Shown here piece by piece: positions 1 through 7,955 of a stretch of 22,494 bases of DNA. The notes beneath the pieces are model-generated. The model worked only from the letters and a program-made list of their open reading frames with translations. It did no database searches and had not been told where the DNA came from. The translations under genes were made by a program, and so were the position numbers. The stretch lies in assembly GCA_009801015.1 (NCBI GenBank), contig VHZZ01009562.1, forward strand, positions 22,924-45,417, given 5' to 3'. The stretch is from Silene noctiflora (taxonomy: Eukaryota > Streptophyta > Magnoliopsida > Caryophyllales > Caryophyllaceae). Each line of letters starts with the position of its first letter. The first letter of the stretch is position 1.

Positions 1-194
1 TGCTAAATCATTTTATTCATAATTGCTTTTAATTTATTTACTCGTTTTTATCTCACCCAAATTATAAACAACCCTTCTTCCGATAAATTCATAACCACTC
101 GATAAAACTACCGTTTCCTTGTGGAATTCGACCCCTTTATACTACATTTATTTGTTGTACTTAGGGTATTTTTGCATAGGGTATGACACCTATC
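1..194 (+). mobile_element. Leader-like fragment of an LTR retrotransposon
   Basis: This AT-rich stretch has no convincing coding frame. Around 118-135 it carries a 'ttgtggaattcgaccc' type motif of a kind I associate with the LTR-proximal untranslated leader of plant LTR retrotransposons. At about 183-195 it passes directly into the middle of a pol-type integrase reading frame. Protease, reverse transcriptase and RNase H, which normally precede integrase, are absent. The likely reading is a deletion or recombination junction near 180-195. The exact breakpoint and the element family cannot be fixed by eye. Confidence 0.4.
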
Positions 195-1112
195 AGGCAT
201 GCACAAGTCAACCATCAGCCAGCAGAGCCATTGTACCTGATAATATCACTGTGGCCTTTCATGAAGTGGGGGATGGACATTGTGGGTCCTCTACCCCGTG
301 CACCGGGAAATAGGACTTACATGCTCGCTATGACGGATTATTTCTCTAAGTTGATCGAGGCATAGGCATTCCCCAAGATTCTTGAGAGACACGTGATCTC
401 CTTCATCAAGCGGAACATCATATGTAGATATGATATCCCTTCAGAAATAATATGCGACAATGGGTCCCAGTTTGTGTCTGACAACGCTGAAGCCTTCTGT
501 ACCAGGTAGAACATCGCATTGTTCAATTCCACTCCCAAGAATCCTCAATCCAATGGCCAAGTAGAATCTAGCAATAAGATTGTGATAGAGTACTTGAGAA
601 AAAGATTGCATGAACTGGGAGGTGAATGGGCAGACGAGCTCCCCTTGGTACTATGGTCCGACAGAACCACCCCGAAGGTGGCAACAGGGCAAACACCGTA
701 GAGCCTGGTGTATGGGGAAGTGGCTGTAATCCCTGCTGAGGTTCGAGTGCCAACACACAGGTATGGGTGCACTACTGAAGACAGGAACCAGGTAGAAATG
801 GCAAGCAACTTGGATACTGTGGACGAACTCAGAGCCAGTGCCCAGATCAGGATAGCATCCTACAAGCAGACTGCTGCCAGGAGTTACAATAAGAACGTGA
901 GAATCAGAACCTTGCAGGTAGGAGATCTGGTGCTCAGGAAGGTCTTTCAAAATACCAAGAACAGATGAGCAGGAAAGTTCGTCTACAACTAGGAGGGGAC
1001 GTATCAAGTAGAAAGTGTGGTGAGTAATGGAGCATATAAACTCATGACTATGGATGGAAATCTCATACACAAGCCATGGAAAATTGTCCACCTAAAAAAA
1101 TATTACATTTGA
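195..1112 (+). pseudogene. Ty3/gypsy (Tat-type) integrase, truncated and interrupted
   Basis: The + strand frame reads as the catalytic core and C-terminal part of a plant Ty3/gypsy integrase, the enzyme that joins retrotransposon cDNA to the chromosome. The three acidic catalytic positions are visible: D in the GMDIVGPLP stretch (about 270-300), D in CDNGSQF (about 455-475) and E in PQSNGQVES (about 545-570). Downstream are the typical LPLVLWSDRTTP and LQVGDLVLRKVF blocks. One frame continues from about 195 to the terminal TGA at 1110-1112, with no frameshift. It is broken by stops at 363, 507, 699, 966 and 990. The N-terminal zinc-binding HHCC part and everything upstream in pol are missing. 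The copy is therefore non-functional. Its lineage is suggested by the antisense gene that follows it. Confidence 0.88.
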
Positions 1113-2089
1113 GTTCTTTCAGTTAGGATCTTCCCACAGCAGGTACGAAATTTGTAATTCTGTACAAACACAACTGGTACAAAAGGCAACTTCTTATAAC
1201 TGACTCTGTCATGAAACAGTTAACATGTGAGGAGGGTACAATGCCCAGAATCCACCCGCTGGAACCACGAACCAAGCTCCTGTAAGGTACAACAATAACA
1301 ATAGCAGTCTGGGAATTATCTTTAATTTTAACTGCCTGAGCAAGTAACGTATTGTTTCCTTCTTCAGCTCAACTCCAGAGTGAACACCGTCCACCTGACA
1401 AGGTACCACGTTCAGAACTCGCGTGTTGGTCACCTAGGACCAATCAGGTACTGCTAAGGGGATGACAACTTAAAATGTATTCTTGAATTTCTCCCTATAA
1501 AGTTTCTTATTTTTTCTGTCCCATAATGTTGTCTTAGCAGGGAGCATTGATGGAGTAAACGAGGGAGTCGCGTCTTTTAGATGTCTTTAAAAGGGCCCGG
1601 ATTAAATGTTATTCCATTCATTTAAGTTTAAAACGTACTGCGTCAGGAAGCACAATTTTACGCTCCTGAAAAAACTATCTTTTTTGTAATTTGCTCCCTC
1701 TTTATTTTAAATAATATTGACTTTCTTCTTTTGAGATATTTGAGACGCATTTTTTGAGTTGACAAACTAATCCTTAGCAATCCGATGGAAATAAGGACTA
1801 GCAAATTGTTCATCCTGCAGGAAGTACATCATGCACGTGGTCGATTAAGGAACATCGACGTCCTGTCAGGACGAACAAACTCCAGTACCACCATAGTCAC
1901 CCCAACAAGACAGTCCAACAAACAAATGCATGCAATACAAAGCAGGTGCGCACAGCAAGAACATAGCAAAAGTTAACAATCAACATAAAGAAACCCCCCA
2001 GAGGGGGCAGGAGTACGAAGGTCTAAAAGAAAGCCACGAAGGGCAACAGAAAACAGGAAAACTACAATTAACAAAGGGGCATTCCCCAT
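1113..2089. other. Non-coding spacer between integrase and antisense gene
   Basis: I see no gene in this stretch of almost 1 kb. It lies between the integrase stop and the 3' end of the antisense gene, where Tat-type elements carry a long untranslated segment. A short inverted GC stretch (CCCCCC then GAGGGGG) sits at about 1995-2008, near where the antisense transcript would end. The small open frames here show no family signature. Confidence 0.5.
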
Positions 2090-4036
2090 TTAAATTACGT
2101 GATCTGAAACAGGCTCAGCAAGAGTAGGAGTGGCTACAACATCAGAGACAACCTCCTCAGCAGGGACCGCCACCTCAGCTTCTTCCTCGACTAGAGCCTC
2201 CTCAGCAGAAGGGCCACTCCCCTCATCCTCCGCCATCAGCCCATCGATAATGCTGAAGTCCGGCTTAGTGGGGAAAGCTGCAGCAAACTGTTTCTCCTCC
2301 TCAGCCAGATCCCATGAGATGTGGGTCCCAGCCTGGAACTCTTGAAGACGCTTAATTTTGGACTCCCAGGTGGCATACACCAGAGCGTCCAGGAGAAGCT
2401 TCTTCAGAGTCCATACTTGGTCCTCTGCTGTAGCCAAGCTGTCAGTAAGAGAGGAGTTGGTGGTCTCAATCTTCAATAGTTGCCTCTGCGTACGGGCCAG
2501 TTGATCCTGCGCCATCTTCTTGTCCTCGTTAGTAGTAGAGAGCTGAGCCTCCAAATCAGGGACCCTTTGCTGCAGGGCATTCACCACACCCATCAAACGA
2601 GGGACCTCCTTGCGAATCTAGAGGTTAAGTAGAAGGCTCTGTAGGAACAGGGGCCATAAGAAAACAACCCCAGGGAAAACACGAAAGAAATCAAAACAAA
2701 GAAGTCACACTTACAGCAAAGGCGCTCTCCGCCGAAACATCCAACATGTGGAGAAGGGATTTGGAGCCCAAGTTCTGGGCAGCAGCAGGTAGGAGGAACT
2801 GCTCCAGTTGGGGCTAGAGTGGGACATTAGGACTTCCCCCATACCCAAGAGGGAAGCGGAGCAGAGTGATGGTATTAGGCGGTCCAGGTCTAGGGTGAAC
2901 AGGTGCCGGACTAGGAGCAACCTTCGGTTCTGGCTCGGCAGGTGCAGTAGCTTTCTTCTTAGTAGCAGGCTGGGGAGGCACAGAAGACAGCTTGCGCTTA
3001 TTCCTCTCCAGAACAGAGTCAAGAAAAAGGGGGTCTTGTCTGCACAAGGGTCACAACACCAGTCACACGGCAGCCTTCCACAAGAACAAAGAAAAAATAA
3101 ATAAATAACAAAAGGAACGCAAGTGGGGCCTCACTAGCGGACATTCTCGGTTCCACTAAAGGGTCGGCGCCTGGGTCAGCCAAAGTCTCTTCTTCAGGTC
3201 CCACTGAATTATCTGGGCCCACTTCTTCATCCACGTCAAGTGGGTGGGAGGAGGAACCATAGGGTTACGCAGAAAGGAGGGCTGGGAAGGTTCAGAATGA
3301 GGCGGGTAAGGCAAGCAAGCGAGAGACTGCAGAAAGATCCTTAGAAGGAGTTGGTTGGGGCAGTGCTGCAAAAACGCACAAGTAAGAATCGTGAGATCAA
3401 AAGGAATCAAGAGGATGGACAATGAGGGTTACCTTTTACAGGACCCCACTTGTCCAACAGGTAATCTGGGGTAGGAGAGATGGAATTAATCTTCACAAAG
3501 ATATAGCGTGAGAACCAATCGTCATCCCTAACTTTGTTAGGGAGGAGGACCCCGGCATTGATCTTATTGCAGGAGCGAAGGGTCACAAGACCATGACCCA
3601 GAGATCTGACAGAGTACATGGCGACAAGGTCACCAAAACTCAGACCAAGGTTATAATCCTCATCTAGGATGCACAAGGACACCAGTACCCGCCATGCATG
3701 TGGTATAAGCTGACTCATCGTCGGCCTATTAAAGGTAAGGAGCCGCTGCACAAGAGAAGGTACGGGAAAGGAGAAACTCAGCTGAAAGACGTGCTTATAC
3801 AAGCACGCCCAACCAGGATTTTAGAAGTCCAAAGCCTCGCCTGGTTGGGGAAGGTGAATCACCACATCCTCTCCCAACCCTAACTTCTTTCGCACCTCAG
3901 CTACATCAGTGTTGGCGTAGCAAGACTCGCACAGATGAGGTTCAGTGAGAATTATGGTGGAAGCGAAGAGGCTGGAACAGGTGGACCGCGGCGAGGGAGG
4001 AGGAGGAGAGGCTTAGCGGGTGGATTTTTTAGGCAT
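2090..4036 (-). pseudogene. Antisense ORF (aORF) of a Tat-type Ty3/gypsy element, degenerate
   Basis: On the minus strand I can trace a multi-exon gene. Exon 1 runs 4036-3433, starting ATG at 4036 and ending at a GGTAACC donor. Exon 2 starts at 3365 after tttgcag and ends near 3138, but its end is unclear. Exon 3 is 3039-2715 and exon 4 is 2617-2090. Exon 1 resembles the 'putative gypsy-type transposon' / Transposase_28-like domain (LCILDEDYNLGLSFGDLVAMY, then a DDDWFSRYIFVK block). Exon 3 is Lys/Pro-rich and exon 4 is a coiled-coil segment (ALQQRVPDLEAQLSTTNEDK) with a Glu-rich acidic tail. Stops in exon 1 (4013-4015 and 3821-3823), two apparent stops in exon 2 and one in exon 3 (2814-2816) show decay. 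Extra ORFs antisense to pol, upstream of the 3' LTR, are established for plant Tat elements; their function is unknown. Intron borders are read by eye. Confidence 0.72.
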
Positions 4037-4128
4037 GATGAGAGAGGGAAAGGAAGAAGGGAAATACCTGAGAGAAGAAGGTAGTTGAGTAAAGAGAAAA
4101 AAAGTGGAAGGTATGTGGGGGGTTAGGG

Positions 4129-4136
4129 TATTTAAA
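4129..4136 (-). promoter_or_regulatory. TATA box of the antisense ORF
   Basis: On the minus strand this reads TTTAAATA, flanked by C-rich sequence. It lies about 93 bp upstream of the aORF ATG at 4036, a typical plant TATA-to-start distance. This fits the antisense gene having its own promoter rather than relying on the LTR. Sequence context only. Confidence 0.5.
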
Positions 4137-4321
4137 GGAAGTGGATGAGAGGGAAGTTAAGAGGAAGCAGGGAAATGGGTAGTTATGGCGTGGTAAAAAA
4201 CGTGCACCGGTTGGTTATCTGCAAAAGGCGTGCTTGGCTAAACGACTCCCAGCAGTTTTCTCCTTGGGAAAGCAATTGCCATCATTACATGGTAAGTGAA
4301 GACAATTACTTTGAGGGTAAT

Positions 4322-4966
4322 TGTTTGGGATAAAAACCACCACACATTCTCAAGCTGACGTGACAACGTATCATTGGGCCAACAGGGATCGTGGGAGCAA
4401 CTTGCGAAAAGGGGAATATCCTTGGGACCTGCAAAGAAGGACCAAGATACCTGCAGAAAAAGAACAAGGTACCTGCAGAGAAGGAATGAGGACCAAGTCA
4501 GTAGTCAACACAACAACCCCCGTAAAAATAGGGCAGTTGAGCAGCTTGAGGAAGAATATTCTAAAGAGGAGCCTATTCAGGAGAGAGCCTATAAATACCG
4601 CAGTTGAAGTGAAGCAAGGGATCATTCAAACAACACACACTCAAAATCACTCACATTGAAAATTATTTACTTAGCTTTAACTACATCATTGTATTTCCCT
4701 TTAAGTTTTACTTTCTCCATTGTTCCACCTCAAATCCCACGGACAGTTATAGAGAAAATATTGGCGGGATACCGATTTCCCCCGCCGTTTTTCCCACATT
4801 CGGGTTTTCCGCATCACCAATCCCTTTGTGTCATTTTACTTTCTCGTACTTTCTTCTTTCGTTATTATTTCCTTGCTTGTTGAGTATTGACCCGTATTAG
4901 TCCTCTATTTGACCATTTAGACTCACCCTCGATTTAACCGGTAATAAGTAATTTTTTACCAAAACA
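4322..4966 (+). mobile_element. LTR (645 bp), probable 3' LTR of the Tat-type element
   Basis: The segment begins TGTTTGGGATAAAAACC and ends ACCAAAACA, giving the TG...CA termini of an LTR. It holds a clear TATA box (4590-4597) and a pyrimidine-rich region after it. It follows integrase (+) and the antisense gene (-), the order expected just before a 3' LTR. A weak purine run (GAGGG, 4313-4317) lies just upstream where a polypurine tract would be. The same five bases, GTAAT, occur immediately before (4317-4321) and after (4967-4971). Five bp is the usual Ty3/gypsy target-site duplication length, so a solo LTR cannot be excluded, but the upstream content favours a 3' LTR. No second LTR is in view to confirm the borders. 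Confidence 0.65.
4590..4597 (+). promoter_or_regulatory. TATA box inside the LTR
   Basis: TATAAATA follows GAGAGAGCC within the LTR and has the form of an RNA polymerase II core promoter. Transcripts would start near 4620-4625 and, if this is a 3' LTR, read into the downstream flank toward the MITE cluster. Sequence pattern only. Confidence 0.5.
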
Positions 4967-6167
4967 GTAATAGATAGTCATATATTGTGTAGGAGGAGGC
5001 TTCATAGAGGAGGATTTCTAGGCTTGAGTGCTTGAATTGAAGAATAGCCAAAGGTAGGGTTCACCCTACTTAGTCTTGGTGACATATTTGTTTAATAATG
5101 CATTTAATTCATGTATCTCATAGTTAACATGTTAGTGATATAAGAGTAACTATGTTAGTAATTATGTTTTGATGAAATTGTGATGGAACTACTTGGTTGT
5201 GTTAATAATGGGACAATTGGTTGGTACATGATATTATGATTGCATTATAACGTGAATATTGGGAATGGTTGGGAGAATGTATGATTATTACTTGTCTCAA
5301 ATGATTTGGGTGATTATTTGTGAGCTTAAATTGCCTTATATGCATTGTTGGTTATTATGATACATGGGATGTTGGTTGATGGATGTTGGTGGAGAGTTGA
5401 TGATTATTTTGGAGACGTGAGGCGGTTGGGAGACCGTCTCACGCTTGGGTCGCCTCTTGGAGCTTCCCACTCTAAGGAGAATGTGCACATTAATAACTTG
5501 AGTATGGAGGGGCACATGTGGTTGAGACATGTCGTCTGGCCCGGTACCACCAGTGTGTCCGGAGTACCTTTTTACGGGCTGTGGTCCGGGTGGTTTGGTG
5601 GCGGTGCCGCGGTGCCGTCATCGGGTTGTGGGTACGCCTGGGAGTGTCCCGGTACTGGTGTTGGTAAGGTGGTGTTCTATTCCTTTTCTCATTGCATTGT
5701 ATCAATTACCCCTCATTCATTTAGTTGTAGACTTGCATCCATATACTTTGTTAAACCTCTATATTACCGTTAATAACCAAATGGGCTTTTAAATATCTGT
5801 GTCGATTCATACGGTGATTTCCGCCCATATGGGGAGCAGTGATTTGACAGGTGTGCTTGCATTGTATTTGGGGCTTGGAGTGGTCTCACCGTAGAGTCGT
5901 CACTTGGTCTATTAGATTTCTGACTAAACAATTTGACTCTATTTTTATTTCAATATGGTTATATAAATTTGGGGATTCTTGGTGAATCCCATGACTCATT
6001 TGTAGTGGCTTAACTAAACTTATCTAGTTTCATTTATGGTTTCTTATCATGTCTTAACTTACCCATTCTCGGAACTCGCACTATAAAGCTTGGGAAACCA
6101 AGCCTTGTAGCCCCTCCATGAGTCGGGATGGCCTAGTGGAAGGTTCTTAATTTTTGGGGGTGTTACA
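4967..6167 (+). mobile_element. Right part of an older LTR, truncated at its left end
   Basis: The 1.2-kb stretch has no conserved coding frame. It ends in GGGGGTGTTACA at 6167, the mirror of the TGTAACACC start of many plant Ty3/gypsy LTRs, one of which begins at 20905 here. A GGTAGGGTTCACCCTAC motif lies near 5054 and a GC-rich island spans about 5410-5660. The island contains nested inverted repeats: GAGGCG (5419-5424) pairs with CGCCTC (5451-5456), and GAGAC (5430-5434) with GTCTC (5436-5440). No primer-binding site for initiator tRNA follows 6167, so it is more likely a 3' or solo LTR remnant. The Tat-type element may have been inserted into it, with the left part outside this window. 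Confidence 0.5.
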
Positions 6168-6407
6168 TAAGGTCCTTAACCCGCACGAAGCAGTATTCTT
6201 CCAATTCGAAACACACTCAATCTATTCTTAAGAGCATCCACATTGGTTGGTTTTCACCTCCCCAAATGCACTTTCTCTCCTTAGTTAGGGTGCCCCATCA
6301 ATGTGAAAGGTTCCCTATAATTTGAGGCTCCCCTAGCTTTAGGGAACCTTCCCAAATTGAAAGACCAATGAAAAACAACCATGTGGCAGGTGAGACATGG
6401 AATATTA

Positions 6408-7049
6408 GAGCATTCGCAAAGGTGAGGCTTCCCATATTTTCTCTTACCTTTTCTTATTCGTTCACCTAATTTTTCCACTAACTTTTCCATTACCCTTCCC
6501 AATTCATATTTGCATCTATGCAATAATGGGGTTCCCCAAAAATATTAATTTAAACCAAAAAATTTTGGAACCTCTCCAAAAGTAACACAAATTGTCCTGC
6601 TTTTTCTTTGGGGACCTCCCCTAAGAGCATCCACAAAAGTGAAAATCTAGCTCCCAAAATGCACTCTCTTCTCATTTGGGCAACCTCACTAATGCACCAA
6701 CCTCCCCATAATTTGAGGTTCCACCATTATTAGAGGAGGTTCCCAAAAAAAAGTAAGGGTAAATTGCGTTCCTTCTGGGAAGGTTCTCAAATTTTTATAA
6801 GTAAATGAGAAAACTCATTGTTGCATAAATGTAGTTATAAATTGGGGAGGGTAGATGGAAAAATTAGTGGAAAATGAGGCGGACGAATAAGAAAAATAGA
6901 GATAAAATATGAGGAACTCCATTGTTGCTGATGCTCTTAGTAGAACGCAAGAACCCCATATATTGGGGAGGTGTGTGCAATAATGGGGTTACTCATTTGA
7001 GGAGGGAGAGGGTATATGGGGAGGTAAAATCTCACCTTTGCGGATGCTC
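6408..7049 (-). mobile_element. MITE copy 2 (inserted in copy 1, inverted)
   Basis: The TIRs are near perfect: 18 of 19 bases match between GAGCATTCGCAAAGGTGAG (from 6408) and the reverse complement of the right end (to 7049). TTA flanks both ends (6405-6407 and 7050-7052). Without the third copy it is about 327 bp. The conserved GACGAAT-AGAAAAA subterminal block lies at the right end of copies 1 and 3, but at the left end, reversed, here. This copy is therefore in the opposite orientation to the other two. Confidence 0.82.
6625..6936 (+). mobile_element. MITE copy 3 (innermost, intact, 312 bp)
   Basis: The ends read GAGCATCCACAAAAGTG (left) and, inverted, GAGCATCAGCAACAATG (right), matching at 13 of 17 bases. 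The flanks are TAA (6622-6624) and TTA (6937-6939), so the duplication is imperfect by one base. The interior aligns by eye with copies 1 and 2, sharing CCTCCCCATAATTTGAGG near the left and a GTGGAAAATGA-GACGAAT block near the right. It has the same orientation as copy 1 and lies inside copy 2. Confidence 0.75.
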
Positions 7050-7199
7050 TTAATAAATAGTTTTTTTTGTTGGGAACCTCAGTGCGGGAGTTATTAATGA
7101 AATTGAGAGGTTAATTGAAAAAGTTAGTAGAAAATGATGTCGACGAATGAGAAAAAGAGAGAGAAAATATGAAAAGGTCCGTTGATGTGGATGCTCTAA

Positions 7200-7955
7200 C
7201 CCGAAACGCCAAAACCAAAATCAATAGACCCGTAACTCGTCCGTTCGATCCGTTTCCAAGTGTACCAATGAGACAATGACCAATTTGCCACTACACTACT
7301 CCCCAGGCTCTAGCATCTCTACATCAAGGTCCTCACCTAGGCCTAGTGTCCGTGACAGAGAAAGAAAGAGAGAGCGGGAACCCCGTTTAGACTATCACAC
7401 GGGCAACGGTCAGTCCCGTTATGGGTAGCCCAACTCTTCTGCATGCTTTCACTCATCACTCTCACTTCCTCTTTCCTTTCCCTCTCTCTCTCTCTTTTTC
7501 CCTTTTCTAAAATGTGAGTAAAATATATAAACTAAAAAAGGTAAAAAAAAAAGTTTTGTTAAAGATAATGTGGTAACATTGCTGTAATAGATTACTAATA
7601 ACAAAATACAGTAAAGTTGAGTGTTTAAAAAGGGATAAAAAATGTGCTCAAAAAGTTGCTTAGGAATGTTCTGCTTTATTATCTCCACTTAATTAATTTG
7701 ATTTTGGATTTTTTTTTATCTGGGTGTCATTGATTGAGGTAAAGATTTAATCTTTTTGAGTACCCAGAAGATTAAAAGTTCAAATCTTAGCTCAAAATTT
7801 GATCTTGTAAAATACCCAGAAAATTTGAGGTTGAATTATGATGATGTATTGATGTGAGTTGGTTTTTGAGGTGATTTAGGGTTTGTTTCTGGGAATTAAA
7901 TGTTGGGTTTTTGGATCTAGAGTGATTTGGGAGATTGTAAAAGAAAAAAGGAGTG
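7200..7955 (+). promoter_or_regulatory. Promoter and 5' leader region of the SERK gene
   Basis: This lies between the MITE cluster and the SERK start codon. A pyrimidine tract with a CT microsatellite is at about 7466-7503. A candidate TATA box, TATATAAAC, is at 7524-7532, which would give a leader of about 400 bases. The downstream leader holds three very short upstream ORFs: 7838-7852, an ATG-TGA start-stop at 7852-7857, and 7900-7920. A stop in the SERK frame at 7938-7940 rules out an upstream extension of the protein. The transcription start is not determined; if it lies in the CT tract or a leader intron is removed, the uORF content changes. Confidence 0.5.

Larger units (their letters stand above)
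6232..7196 (+). mobile_element. MITE copy 1 (outermost, split by insertion)
   Basis: The terminal inverted repeats start GAGCATCCACAT and match for 12 bp (6232-6243 against the reverse complement of 7185-7196). TAA flanks both ends (6229-6231 and 7197-7199), a perfect 3-bp duplication. Removing the inserted copy and its duplicated TTA leaves about 320 bp. The TWA duplication and short TIRs suggest a Tourist-like / PIF-Harbinger MITE, though the superfamily is inferred. No transposase is present, as expected for a MITE. Confidence 0.8.

Noticed and set aside
651-1091. 146-codon open frame on the minus strand
   Set aside because: It is the shadow of the integrase frame on the other strand and has no family signature.
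5345-5792. Overlapping open frames of up to 142 codons in the old LTR
   Set aside because: They arise from a GC-rich island with inverted repeats. The products are Gly/Trp/Val-rich with no domain, and neither upstream signals nor conservation support a gene.
7449-7688. 79-codon minus-strand frame upstream of the SERK gene
   Set aside because: It is low-complexity (Arg/Glu/Lys from a CT tract on the other strand) and lies in the SERK promoter/leader.
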